Of a DNA stretch of 64,000 nt, positions 40,632 to 49,010 are shown piece by piece. The translations under genes and the position numbers were made by a program. Position 1 is the first letter of the stretch. Every line of letters begins with the position of its first letter. Below the pieces are notes generated by a model. It had not been told where the DNA came from. It ran no database searches and worked only from the letters and a program-made list of their open reading frames with translations. Source of the DNA: Cupriavidus pauculus (GTDB lineage Bacteria; Pseudomonadota; Gammaproteobacteria; Burkholderiales; Burkholderiaceae); contig NZ_PJRP01000003.1 of assembly GCF_002858765.1 (NCBI RefSeq), positions 501,606-565,605 on the forward strand, in the 5' to 3' direction.

Positions 40632-41879
40632 ATGGCCAGGAAACCCACAAGAGGCGACATCGATCAACGGCGTCGTGGAGTGCTGAAGGGCGGCACCGCC
40701 CTGGCGCTGCAGGCGTCGCTAGGATTCGGCGCAACGCGCGCCTTTGGCGCGGCCAATACCACCGAGATGCCATTTGAAAACGGGCATCGCGAACTGGTGG
40801 CGTTTCCGCAAAAACGGCCGCTGATCCTGCTGACCAACCGGCCGCCGCAACTCGAAACCCCATTCGAGGTATTTGGCGAGCATGTGATCACGCCAAATGA
40901 CGCGTTTTTCGTCCGTTATCACTGGAGCGGCATTCCCACGTCGATCGATGCATTGACGTACCGCCTGACGATCGACGGCCAAGTGTCGCGCCCCGTGTCA
41001 CTGAGCCTGCAGGAATTGCGAAAGCTTGGCGACCCCGTGGAAATCGTCGCCGTCAACCAGTGTTCCGGTAATGGCCGGGGATATTTCTCGCCGCGCGTCA
41101 ACGGCGGTCAACTGGGAAATGGCGCGATGGGTAATGCACGCTGGACTGGCATCCCCTTGCGCACGGTGCTGGAAAAGGCCGGCATCAAGCCAGGTGCCGT
41201 GCAGGTCAGCTTCGACGGCCTTGACCGCCCGCCGCTTGAAACCGGCCCCGACTTCGTCAAGGCGCTATCGATGGACCACGCGATGGATGGCGAGGTCATG
41301 CTGGCCTGGGCGATGAACGGCAAGGATCTGCCGATGCTCAACGGTTATCCGCTACGGCTGGTCGTGCCGGGGCATTACGGCACCTATTGGGTCAAGCACC
41401 TGTCGCATATCGAAGTCCTGGACAAGCCGTTCGATGGCTTCTGGATGAACCCCGCCTATCGTATTCCGGCCAACGACTGCGCCTGCGTGGCACCGGGCAC
41501 CGCGCCTGCCAGCACCGTGCCAATTGGCCGGTTCAATGTCCGGTCGTTTATCACCAGCCATATGCCAGGCAGCTTTATCAAGTCCGGGCGGCCGGCCGTG
41601 GTCAAGGGCATTGCATTCGATGGTGGCCATGGCATCGCCGACGTCGCATTTTCGGAAGATGGCGGCGCCAGCTGGCGGCCCGCGCAACTGGGCAAGGACC
41701 TGGGCCGCTATTCGTTCCGCGAGTGGAGCATCGCATTCCAGCCGCAGCGCAAGGGAGAATTCGATTTGCGGGTGCGTGCCAAAACCCGGTCGGGAGAAAT
41801 CCAGCCGCTGACGGCAACCTGGAATCCTGCGGGATACATGCGGAACGTCGTGGAATCCACGCGCGTCCTGGTGGTTTGA
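40632..41879 (+). CDS. Sulfite dehydrogenase, molybdopterin subunit (SorA-like)
   Basis: A 415-residue sulfite-oxidase-family enzyme oxidising sulfite to sulfate in the periplasm. A twin-arginine signal (DQRRRGVLKGGTALALQ, 11-27) directs Tat export with the cofactor bound. The molybdenum ligand is Cys144 (VNQCSGNGRG). The oxidoreductase domain is followed by the Mo-co dimerisation domain (about 300-410, with FDGGHGIADVAFSEDGGASW). ATG 40632 has GAGGAG upstream. A cytochrome c gene follows 11 bp later, giving a SorAB-like pair. A hairpin (40394-40416) in the upstream gap may end the IclR transcript. Confidence 0.88.
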   Translation: MARKPTRGDIDQRRRGVLKGGTALALQASLGFGATRAFGAANTTEMPFENGHRELVAFPQKRPLILLTNRPPQLETPFEVFGEHVITPNDAFFVRYHWSGIPTSIDALTYRLTIDGQVSRPVSLSLQELRKLGDPVEIVAVNQCSGNGRGYFSPRVNGGQLGNGAMGNARWTGIPLRTVLEKAGIKPGAVQVSFDGLDRPPLETGPDFVKALSMDHAMDGEVMLAWAMNGKDLPMLNGYPLRLVVPGHYGTYWVKHLSHIEVLDKPFDGFWMNPAYRIPANDCACVAPGTAPASTVPIGRFNVRSFITSHMPGSFIKSGRPAVVKGIAFDGGHGIADVAFSEDGGASWRPAQLGKDLGRYSFREWSIAFQPQRKGEFDLRVRAKTRSGEIQPLTATWNPAGYMRNVVESTRVLVV

Positions 41880-41890
41880 GAGGGGCCAAT

Positions 41891-42253
41891 ATGAAAAAGC
41901 ACCACACCTTCCTGCTGGCCACCGCCTGCGCGCTGGGCGCCGTGTCCGGGGCATCGAATGCCCGTCCAGTGGAAATCAAGCTGCCGCAGGAAACCGCCAC
42001 CTACAAACCCAGCACACTGCCCGGCTATAACCTCGCGCTGCAGAACTGCATGATCTGCCATTCGGCCCAGTACGTATCCACGCAGCCCTCGACATCGACA
42101 CGCGCGTACTGGGACGCCACGGTCAAGAAAATGAAAAAGCCATTCGGCGCGCCGCTGAAGGACGAGGATATTCCCGCGATCGTGGATTATCTGGTGAAGA
42201 CCTACGGGGCGGAGCAGGCGCAGGAATCGTCGAATGCTGCCGTGAGCAAATAA
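41891..42253 (+). CDS. Monohaem cytochrome c, partner of the sulfite dehydrogenase (SorB-like)
   Basis: A 120-residue periplasmic cytochrome with a signal peptide (LLATACALGAVSGASNA) and one haem site, Cys53-Met-Ile-Cys56-His57. A methionine downstream (VKKMKKPFGAPL) could be the sixth ligand. It lies 11 bp after sorA and should carry electrons from sulfite to the respiratory chain. Confidence 0.9.
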   Translation: MKKHHTFLLATACALGAVSGASNARPVEIKLPQETATYKPSTLPGYNLALQNCMICHSAQYVSTQPSTSTRAYWDATVKKMKKPFGAPLKDEDIPAIVDYLVKTYGAEQAQESSNAAVSK

Positions 42254-42309
42254 TCGGAATCGGAATATGGGGGTGTGAGCGGATACTCACGCCCTCCTTT
42301 CCTCCCTCC

Positions 42310-42690
42310 TCAGCGCGGTCCCGTCCTTGGCTCCCACGACACCGCCACGTCGCCCTTGATGAACGTCTGGCACGCCATGCGATAGCCGGCGCGCAGGTCG
42401 TCGTCGTTCAGATGCTTGCGCTCCTTGGGCTTGACGGCGTCGGTGTGCTCCAGGCCCTGTTCGATCCGGCACTTGCAGGTGCCGCAAATGCCGCCGCCGC
42501 ACTTGAATGGAATGCCGCCCTGCTCGCGCAGCGATACGCGTAGCAGATTGCTGTTTTCCGGAGCGGTCACGGTCTTGCCGCTGTTGGTCACGAACGTGAT
42601 TTCGACGGTGCGCGTCTGCGGCGCGGCGGCGCCATCGGTGTCGGTGTCTTCGGTCACGGTGGCATCGGCTTCGGTGTCGGCCCGCATCAT
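42310..42690 (-). CDS. [2Fe-2S] ferredoxin, second of pair
   Basis: A 126-residue ferredoxin with an acidic N-terminal tail. Cluster ligands are Cys64, Cys69 and Cys72 (CGGGICGTC) and Cys107, the plant/adrenodoxin-type CX4CX2C...C pattern. It overlaps the preceding small gene as ATGA (42687-42690), so the two are coupled. It is last in the permease-ferredoxin operon and presumably delivers electrons to the diiron oxygenase encoded on the other strand. There is no signal peptide. Confidence 0.9.
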   Translation of the reverse strand: MMRADTEADATVTEDTDTDGAAAPQTRTVEITFVTNSGKTVTAPENSNLLRVSLREQGGIPFKCGGGICGTCKCRIEQGLEHTDAVKPKERKHLNDDDLRAGYRMACQTFIKGDVAVSWEPRTGPR

Positions 42691-43001
42691 TGTTTCCTTA
42701 TCGAGAGATCCATGCTGCCGAAGTGCGCCAGCTTCTGCAGCGCGTCGTGGGCAGCGTCGAGCGTGTCAAAGCGCTCCAGGAATTTGGTCGGCACGTGGTT
42801 GATCACGGGGTCGGCGTCGGGCGCGGTCGATTCCTCGACCACGCGCACCTTTACCGGCTGTTGCGTTTCCGTCAGTTCGGCAATCACGAAGATCGCCTTG
42901 GGCCGCCCGTAGAACAGGTATTCCCACGTTTCGCGCGGCTCCACGCCCGGCACGGCTTCGGTGCGAAACTGGCCCGGCTTGCTGGTCAGGATCACGAACA
43001 T
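42687..43001 (-). CDS. Unknown small protein between the two ferredoxin genes
   Basis: A 104-residue protein I do not recognise. It opens MFVILTSKPGQFRTEAVPGV and has a mixed alpha/beta pattern (ETWEYLFYGRPKAIFVIAEL; FLERFDTLDAAHDALQKLAH), with no cysteines or membrane segments. It overlaps the upstream ferredoxin gene by 10 bases and the downstream one by 4, so all three are made together. The tight coupling suggests a subunit or docking factor of the electron-transfer chain. The start ATG 43001 is inside the ferredoxin gene; the longer frame to 43187 is a shadow. Confidence 0.75.
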   Translation of the reverse strand: MFVILTSKPGQFRTEAVPGVEPRETWEYLFYGRPKAIFVIAELTETQQPVKVRVVEESTAPDADPVINHVPTKFLERFDTLDAAHDALQKLAHFGSMDLSIRKQ

Positions 43002-43306
43002 GCCGCGACCACCATCTCGGGCTGCTCGAGTTCGATGTCGTGCGTCAGCCAGATCTGGCAGGCCAACCGGAAGCCCTGGTCCAGGCGCTCGCCAAGCTGC
43101 TTCTTCTCTTTCCAGTTCGGCGGCGGCAGATGCTCTGCACCGGCCAGCACCTTGCAGGCGCACTTCGAGCATTTGCCCATGCCGCATTCGTAGCGCAGGT
43201 TCGGATACGGAAACTGCTTGATGCCGGCGCGTACGACGAGATTGGTCTCAGGCTTGACCTCGTCGACGAAGACCTGGCCGTTCTTATGGAAGGTGACTTT
43301 CGGCAT
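42992..43306 (-). CDS. [2Fe-2S] ferredoxin, first of pair
   Basis: A 104-residue ferredoxin with Cys41, Cys46 and Cys49 (CGMGKCSKC) plus Cys83 (LACQIW) as ligands. It starts 36 bp after the permease stop. The two ferredoxins differ widely in sequence and so are unlikely to be a recent duplication; each may serve a different partner. Confidence 0.9.
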   Translation of the reverse strand: MPKVTFHKNGQVFVDEVKPETNLVVRAGIKQFPYPNLRYECGMGKCSKCACKVLAGAEHLPPPNWKEKKQLGERLDQGFRLACQIWLTHDIELEQPEMVVAACS

Positions 43307-43342
43307 AACAATTTCTTGAATCTGAAAGATTAGGCAACCCGT

Positions 43343-44881
43343 TCAGCGCCACAGGAACATGGCGCAGATCGTGGAGACGAACAGCCCGGCCAGCACGGGC
43401 AGCAGCAGCGCCCGCACCGCATCGAGCACAGGTACGCGCGCAAACCCGGCCACGGCGATCAGCGACGACCACGCGATCAGCGTGCCGCCACCCGTCCACA
43501 CCGCGCCCATCTGGCCCACGGCCGCGAGCGTGGCGGAGTCGAAACCGACCACCGGGCCCAACGCGCCGGCCAGCGTGCCGGTCAGCGGCAGACCGGCAAA
43601 GCCCGATCCGTCGATGCCGGTGATCATGCCCACCAGCAGCACGCCGAACGCCACCAGCACGTGGTTGTCAGGAATCATGTGCTGGTAGGCCTGGATCAGC
43701 TCAAACAGCAGGCTTGGCGCCTTGCCCGCATCGACGCCCAGGATCTGGGCAGCGGTTTCGCCGGCCCCCACGAAGAAGAAGCCCGCGATCGGCAGCACCG
43801 ACCCCATGGCCTTGAACGCGAACACGAAGCCGTCGGTGATGTGGTCGGGGCAGACATCGAGCATGCGGCGCGGGCCTTCGGCAGCCAGCGTGGCCAGCAT
43901 CATCAGCAGCGCGGCCACGCCGCCCACCAGTGCCGCGGCGGCGCCGCCCTTCAGGTCAGGCATGCCCGACGAAATCTTCGGCGCCACCATCAGCGTCACC
44001 ACGCAGATGAACGCCAGCGGCGTCAGCACGGCAAAGAACTTGGACCACTTCACGCGGCGGCGCTCCACCATGGCCAGGCTCTGCTCGATGTTGGCGTCGG
44101 TGACCAGCGGCTCTTCGTGCGACGTGCCGCGGGCGATCTCGGCCTTGTCGAACGTGCCGGTGGCCTCGACGGCGGTGTCGGCGCCAGTGGCGCGGGCCTG
44201 CCAGCGATCCAGCAGCGCGCCGTTGGCCGGCACGATATGGCGTCGCATCGACAGGTAGGCCAGCGTCAGCGCAATGGCGCCGGTGATGATCGACAGGATC
44301 AGCGCCCGGTCAGCCACCACGGCGGCGCTGACCGCTGCGCCGGCCGCCTTGGCGCTGATGCCCGGCGCCACGCCGATCACGTAGTCCGACGACAGCGCCA
44401 TGCCCTGACCGGCGATGGCAATGGCCATGGCCCCCGCCAGCGGCGGCAGGCCGGCGGCAATGGCGGCCGGCAGCAGGATGGCCGACACCAGCGGCACGGC
44501 CGGCGTGGGCCAGAAGAACAGCGAGATCACATAGGTAATGCCGGCCAGGATGAAGTAGGCGCTGTGCCCATTCTTCATCACCACCCGGAACGGCTCGACC
44601 ATGCGGATATCGGACCGCAGTGTCTTCAGCGCATTGAGCAGCGCCGTCATGAACGCGATCACCAGGAAGATATTGAACAGCTCCTTGGCTGCCACCAGGC
44701 TTGCCGCGAAGATGCCGCCCAGTGCGCTGATCGGGCTGCCCGTGATGGCCAGGATCACGAGAAAGGTGCCAAGGATGGACGGCACCACGACATTGGCCCG
44801 CAGGATCATGGTCAACACGATCACTGCTACGCCTAGCAGATACACCCAATGTGCCAGGCCAATCTCAACAGCATGTTGCAT
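43343..44881 (-). CDS. Multi-helix permease of the catabolic island
   Basis: A 512-residue membrane protein with about 12 hydrophobic helices (for example WVYLLGVAVIVLTMILRANV, AIAIAGQGMALSSDY). A hydrophilic loop lies at about 255-300. The layout resembles the ion-transporter/GntP-like permeases for organic anions, but I cannot name the family. The start at ATG 44881 has GGGGAG 5 nt upstream. It heads the minus-strand operon with the ferredoxins and faces the cyclodeaminase gene across a promoter region with two GTATAC palindromes. It is the presumed importer of the pathway substrate. Confidence 0.8.
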   Translation of the reverse strand: MQHAVEIGLAHWVYLLGVAVIVLTMILRANVVVPSILGTFLVILAITGSPISALGGIFAASLVAAKELFNIFLVIAFMTALLNALKTLRSDIRMVEPFRVVMKNGHSAYFILAGITYVISLFFWPTPAVPLVSAILLPAAIAAGLPPLAGAMAIAIAGQGMALSSDYVIGVAPGISAKAAGAAVSAAVVADRALILSIITGAIALTLAYLSMRRHIVPANGALLDRWQARATGADTAVEATGTFDKAEIARGTSHEEPLVTDANIEQSLAMVERRRVKWSKFFAVLTPLAFICVVTLMVAPKISSGMPDLKGGAAAALVGGVAALLMMLATLAAEGPRRMLDVCPDHITDGFVFAFKAMGSVLPIAGFFFVGAGETAAQILGVDAGKAPSLLFELIQAYQHMIPDNHVLVAFGVLLVGMITGIDGSGFAGLPLTGTLAGALGPVVGFDSATLAAVGQMGAVWTGGGTLIAWSSLIAVAGFARVPVLDAVRALLLPVLAGLFVSTICAMFLWR

Positions 44882-44944
44882 GAGGCTCCCCTTTTCCTGG
44901 AGGCCCTTGTGGGGGCGGTATAAGAATTCTGTGGTGCTACTGTT

Positions 44945-45130
44945 TTGTATACTATATCCCGCAGTCGATCGAAAACAAGCGAAAACTGCGCGACCTAGGG
45001 AAATCACCCGATCGGTGCGAAGATTGGCTCCAGCGCACGGTTTGCGCGCATCTCGCACCACACTGGATTAAACGATCGCCCTGGGAAAACCCTCTGGTTT
45101 TTTCCGAAACTCTGTGTAGACTGTATACCG
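44945..45130. promoter_or_regulatory. Two GTATAC palindromes in the divergent promoter region
   Basis: TTGTATACTA (44945-44954) lies on the permease side and CTGTATACCG (45121-45130) on the cyclodeaminase side, 28 bp before its ATG. Related sites recur upstream of other genes of the island. A further copy, GTGTATACAAC (45353-45363), is inside the cyclodeaminase gene. They are likely operators for the FCD regulator at 50184. Confidence 0.5.
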
Positions 45131-45157
45131 AAATAGCCCCCCCGAGACGATTTCAAC

Positions 45158-46096
45158 ATGCTCCATATCACCGACGCGATGATCGACCGCCACGTCACGG
45201 CCGCCGATGCCCAGGCCGCGATGCTCGAAGCCTTCCAGAGTTTCGGGCGCGGCGATGCCGCCATGCAGGAACGGATCCGCACGGAAGCCGGCGGCGTGAA
45301 GCTTTCGACGCTGGGGGCGGTCATCCCGGCCCAGCAGGTGGCCGGCGCCAAGGTGTATACAACCATCGCCGGTCAGTTCTCGTTTGTCATCCTGCTGTTT
45401 TCGACGGTTGACGGACGGCCGCTGGCCTCGTTCGATGCGGGCGCCATCACCCGGCTGCGCACGGCGGCCTGCACGGTGCTGGCCGCGCGTCGGCTGGCGC
45501 GTCCTGACGCCGAGATGCTGGCGCTGTTCGGCGCCGGCACGCAGGGTGTGCAGCATGCGTTGCAACTGTCGACGGCGTTGCCGCTCAAGCGCATCCTGGT
45601 GTGCGATCCCTATGCCGATGCAGGGGCGGCCGAGCGGCTGGCCGCGCAGTGCGGCATCCCGGTGGCCTTCGCGCAGCCCGAGGAAGCCGCGGCAGCGGCG
45701 GACATCATCGTGACGGCCTCGCGCTCCACCACGCCGCTGTTCTCCGGTGCCATCGTCAAGCCCGGCACGTTCGTCGCGGCCATCGGTTCCAGCCTGCCGC
45801 ACACCCGTGAGCTCGACGACACGCTGCTGTCGCGCGCCGCCACGGTGGTAGTGGAATGGCGGCCCCAGTCGCTGCGCGAAGCCGGCGACCTGGTGCTGGC
45901 CGACAAGGCCGCGCTGCCCGACGACAAGATCGTGGAACTGGCCGATGTACTACTCGATCGGCCCGATACCCCGGCTGTACGCCGGCAACCTGACGACATC
46001 GTGATCTACAAGTCGGTCGGTGTCGGCCTGGAAGACGTGGCGTTGGCAGGCGTGGCCTGGCAGCGCATCACTGCGGCGGAGGCAGCCGCCGCCTGA
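45158..46096 (+). CDS. Ornithine cyclodeaminase / mu-crystallin family protein
   Basis: A 312-residue NAD(P)-dependent enzyme. It opens with a dimer platform (MLHITDAMIDRHVTAADAQA). The Rossmann domain has ALFGAGTQGVQHALQLS (about 127-143) and DIIVTASRSTTPLFSG. The family includes ornithine cyclodeaminase, alanine dehydrogenase and delta-1-pyrroline/piperideine-2-carboxylate reductases, so an imine or amino-acid step in the pathway is likely. It ends in a terminator, with the oxygenase gene restarting from its own promoter. Confidence 0.88.
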   Translation: MLHITDAMIDRHVTAADAQAAMLEAFQSFGRGDAAMQERIRTEAGGVKLSTLGAVIPAQQVAGAKVYTTIAGQFSFVILLFSTVDGRPLASFDAGAITRLRTAACTVLAARRLARPDAEMLALFGAGTQGVQHALQLSTALPLKRILVCDPYADAGAAERLAAQCGIPVAFAQPEEAAAAADIIVTASRSTTPLFSGAIVKPGTFVAAIGSSLPHTRELDDTLLSRAATVVVEWRPQSLREAGDLVLADKAALPDDKIVELADVLLDRPDTPAVRRQPDDIVIYKSVGVGLEDVALAGVAWQRITAAEAAAA

Positions 46097-46116
46097 TTCC
46101 GAATCCATGGAAGTCG

Positions 46117-46137
46117 CCGCGCGCCCGCGGTTTTTTT
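46117..46137 (+). terminator. Terminator after the cyclodeaminase gene
   Basis: CCGCG-CGCC-CGCGG followed by seven T residues, 20 bp past the stop codon. Confidence 0.75.
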
Positions 46138-46152
46138 ATCGCCTGAACGACG

Positions 46153-46169
46153 TTGTAGAAAATATACAA
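46153..46169 (+). promoter_or_regulatory. Inverted repeat before the oxygenase gene
   Basis: TTGTA-N7-TACAA, 42 bp upstream of the start codon. It has the half-sites of the other GTATAC operators with a wider spacer, so it may be a variant site of the same regulator. Confidence 0.4.
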
Positions 46170-46210
46170 ATTCATTCCACCCCGAACGCAGACAAACAGG
46201 AGTCCCCAAA

Positions 46211-46927
46211 ATGGCCGAACTGATGAACCGCGAAGCATTCCGCACCGCCCTGGAAAACGCCATCAAAGGCAAGAGCGCCAACCAGGCGCCGTTCAGCAAG
46301 GCATGGGCCAGCGGCACGCTGAGCCGCGAACACCTGGCACGCTGGGCCGAGAACCACTATCACTACGTGGGCCCGTTCGCCGACTACCTTGGCTATATCT
46401 ACGCCCGCACGCCCGACCACATGACCGAGGCCAAGGACTTCCTGCTGGCCAACATGTACGAGGAAGAAATCGGCGGCGACCGCCACACCGACCTGCTGAT
46501 CCGCTTTGCCGAAGCCTGCGGCACGACGCGCGAGCGGGTGGTGAGCCCCGACAACATGTCGCCCACCACGCGCGGCCTGCAGAGCTGGTGCTACGCCGTG
46601 GCCATGCGTGAAGACCCGGTGGTGGCCGTGGCCGGCCTGGTGGTGGGCCTGGAATCGCAGGTGCCGTCGATCTATCGCAAGCAAACCCCGACGCTGCGCG
46701 AGAAGTACGGCTTCACCGACGAAGAGGTGGAATTCTTCGACCTGCACATCGTGTCCGACGAGATTCACGGCGAACGCGGCTACCAGATCGTGCTGGAGCA
46801 CGCCAACACGCCCGAACTGCAGCAGCGCTGCCTGAAGATCTGCGAGATCGGCGCACAGATGCGCCTGCTGTACACGACCGCGCTGTACTACGACTACGTC
46901 GACACCAAGTCGGAAGCCGCCGCCTGA
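46211..46927 (+). CDS. CADD-like haem-oxygenase-fold diiron oxygenase
   Basis: A 238-residue member of the TenA/PqqC/HDO superfamily. Six putative metal ligands follow the spacing I recall for CADD of Chlamydia: Glu85 and His92 (EEEIGGDRH), Glu148 (GLESQ), and His179, Asp183 and His186 (HIVSDEIH). Glu47 (WAENHYHY) is also conserved-looking. HDO enzymes use iron and oxygen to cut C-C or C-N bonds in small molecules. In CADD a tyrosine of the protein is consumed to make p-aminobenzoate; the corresponding PFSKAW segment here has no tyrosine, so an external substrate is more likely. The neighbouring ferredoxins, reductase and dehydrogenase suggest a catabolic oxygenase. Some tools would call it TenA-like. 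Confidence 0.85.
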   Translation: MAELMNREAFRTALENAIKGKSANQAPFSKAWASGTLSREHLARWAENHYHYVGPFADYLGYIYARTPDHMTEAKDFLLANMYEEEIGGDRHTDLLIRFAEACGTTRERVVSPDNMSPTTRGLQSWCYAVAMREDPVVAVAGLVVGLESQVPSIYRKQTPTLREKYGFTDEEVEFFDLHIVSDEIHGERGYQIVLEHANTPELQQRCLKICEIGAQMRLLYTTALYYDYVDTKSEAAA

Positions 46928-47030
46928 GCATACTCCCAGGCACCAGACAAGCCGGACCCGCCCCGTACCGTGTGTCGTGTACCGGGCGCAGGTCCGGCGT
47001 CTCTCCGAACCAGAACAAGGCCCCCGCAAG

Positions 47031-48479
47031 ATGACCGAGACGTACCGCAACTACATCGACGGCGAATGGTGCAATAGCGCCAGCGGCCGCACGCTCGACA
47101 ACATCAACCCCGCCGACACGCGCGACATCGTCAGCCGCCACGCGGCCTCCGACGCACGCGACGCCACCGCCGCCGTGGCCGCCGCGGCCGCCGCCTTCGA
47201 CAGCTGGAAGAAGACGCCGATCGGCAAGCGCGCGAAGATTCTCAACGATGCCGCCGCCCATCTGGAAGCCAATGCCGACACCATCGCCGCCGAACTGACG
47301 CGCGAGGAAGGCAAGTCGCTGAACCTGGCGCGCGACGAGATCATGCGTTCGGCGCAAACGCTGCGTTTCTACGCGGTGGAAGGCCAGACCTTCAGCGGCG
47401 AAAGCTATCCGATCGACGATCCGGACATGCTCGTGTACAGCCTGCGCGAGCCGCTGGGCGTGGTCACGGTGATCTCGCCGTGGAACTTCCCCGTGTCGAT
47501 TCCGGCGCGCAAGATCGCGCCGGCGCTGATCACCGGCAACACCGTGGTATTCAAGCCGTCGTCCGATGCGCCGCTGTCCGGCTATCGCCTGGCCGAGGCC
47601 TTCGTCAAGGCTGGCATTCCCAAGGGCGTGCTCAATTTCCTGACCGGCAGCGCCGGCGAGGTGGGCCCGACCATCGTCGAATCGCGTGCGGTGCGCGCGG
47701 TGTCGTTCACCGGATCGACGCAGGCCGGCGAGCAGATCCACAAGTCCGTGCCGATGACCACGCGCACGCAGATGGAACTGGGCGGCAAGAATCCGTTGAT
47801 CGTGATGGAAGACGCCGACCTCGACCGCGCGGTGGACCTGGCCATCAAGGGCGGGCTGTCGTTGTCGGGGCAGGCGTGCACCGGCACCAGCCGCATCCTG
47901 GTCATGCGCGAGGTGAAGCAGGCCTTCACCGACAAGCTCGTGGCCAAGGTGAAGACGCTCAAGATCGGCAGCGGCATGACGCCGGGCATGGACCTGGGTC
48001 CGCTGGCCACGCGCAAGCAGTTGCAGACCGTGCTGGGCTACATCGAGGCCGGCAAGCAGGAAGCCACACTGCTGTGCGGCGGCCAGCAGCTGACCGATGG
48101 CGATTTCGCCAATGGCTTCTACGTGGCGCCGGCCGTGTTCACCGATGTCACGCAGTCCATGCGCATTGCCCGCGAAGAGATTTTCGGCCCGGTGCTGGCG
48201 ATCATCGAAGTGGACAGCTATGCCGATGCCATCGCGAAAGCCAACGACACCGAATACGGGCTGTCCGCCGCCATCGCCACGCGCAACCCGCGCTACATGC
48301 ACGACTTTGCCCGCGACATCGAATCGGGCACCGTAAAGATCAACCGCACCACCACGGGCAATCTGGTCAACGCGCCGTTCGGCGGCCTGAAGCGGTCCAG
48401 CACGTCGACGTTCCGCGAATCGGGTCGCGCCGGCCTGGAGTTCTACACGCAAATCAAGACCGTCTACCAGGGCGTCTGA
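47031..48479 (+). CDS. Aldehyde dehydrogenase family protein
   Basis: A 482-residue NAD(P)-dependent aldehyde dehydrogenase. Catalytic Cys283 (GQACTGTSR) and Glu249 (MELGGKNP) are present, as are the cofactor segment SFTGSTQAG and the substrate-side NAPFGGLKRSS. Its style resembles 2-oxoglutarate-semialdehyde dehydrogenases, but the substrate cannot be fixed. ATG 47031 is the likely start; the longer frame to 46977 is not conserved-looking. It lies 103 bp after the oxygenase gene and should oxidise the aldehyde that oxygenase or cyclodeaminase chemistry yields. Confidence 0.92.
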   Translation: MTETYRNYIDGEWCNSASGRTLDNINPADTRDIVSRHAASDARDATAAVAAAAAAFDSWKKTPIGKRAKILNDAAAHLEANADTIAAELTREEGKSLNLARDEIMRSAQTLRFYAVEGQTFSGESYPIDDPDMLVYSLREPLGVVTVISPWNFPVSIPARKIAPALITGNTVVFKPSSDAPLSGYRLAEAFVKAGIPKGVLNFLTGSAGEVGPTIVESRAVRAVSFTGSTQAGEQIHKSVPMTTRTQMELGGKNPLIVMEDADLDRAVDLAIKGGLSLSGQACTGTSRILVMREVKQAFTDKLVAKVKTLKIGSGMTPGMDLGPLATRKQLQTVLGYIEAGKQEATLLCGGQQLTDGDFANGFYVAPAVFTDVTQSMRIAREEIFGPVLAIIEVDSYADAIAKANDTEYGLSAAIATRNPRYMHDFARDIESGTVKINRTTTGNLVNAPFGGLKRSSTSTFRESGRAGLEFYTQIKTVYQGV

Positions 48480-48514
48480 ACCCGGGCATCCGACACAAAA
48501 TTAAGGAAACAGCC

Positions 48515-48994
48515 ATGAAGAAAGCCATCAAGCTCGAACTGAGGGAAGCCCGCCACATGGTGGCCGCCGCCGTGCGCAAGGCCGAGGAAATCGGCGTGCT
48601 GGAATCGGTCTGCATCGTCGACGACGGCGGCTACCCGCTGCTGCTCGAACGCATGGACGGTGCGCGTATCACCGGCCCGCAGATCGCGTGGAACAAGGCG
48701 TTCACCGCGGCCGGCCACAAGCGGTCCACCCACCTGTTCAACACCGCGCCGAACGGCCCGGCGCTGCCCGGCAATGAAGCATTCGGCATCCAGTGGAGCT
48801 TCGACGGCAAGTTCGCCGTGTTCGTGGGCGGCTACCCGATCGTGGTCAATGGCGAAGTGATCGGCGGCGTGGGCCTGTCGGGCGGCAACGGCGAGCAGGA
48901 CACCGCGTGCGGCGTGGCCGCGCTCGAGGCGCTGCGCGACCTGCTGGCCGCCGAAGACCTGACCGTGCTGGCGCAGGCCGACATCAAGAAGTAA
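48515..48994 (+). CDS. GlcG/HbpS-like (PduO C-terminal) protein
   Basis: A 159-residue protein of the haem-degrading/HbpS-like domain family. Hallmarks are SVCIVDDGGYPLLLERMDGA and the glycine-rich end of the fold, GGYPIVVNGEVIGGVGLSGG. Members occur beside many catabolic operons with unclear function and may bind corrinoids, haem or small ligands. AAGGA lies 7 nt upstream of ATG 48515. It sits between the aldehyde dehydrogenase and the reductase genes. Confidence 0.9.
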   Translation: MKKAIKLELREARHMVAAAVRKAEEIGVLESVCIVDDGGYPLLLERMDGARITGPQIAWNKAFTAAGHKRSTHLFNTAPNGPALPGNEAFGIQWSFDGKFAVFVGGYPIVVNGEVIGGVGLSGGNGEQDTACGVAALEALRDLLAAEDLTVLAQADIKK

Positions 48995-49010
48995 GCAAGG
49001 GGGAATCGTC

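Noticed and set aside
45353..45363. GTGTATACAAC inside the cyclodeaminase gene as a separate operator
   Set aside because: It matches the regulon motif but lies about 200 bp inside a coding region; kept only as a side note.
46211..46927. Thiaminase TenA for the oxygenase-like protein
   Set aside because: The metal-ligand pattern E-x6-H, E, H-x3-D-x2-H fits diiron HDO/CADD proteins; TenA lacks these ligands and has a catalytic Cys not seen here.
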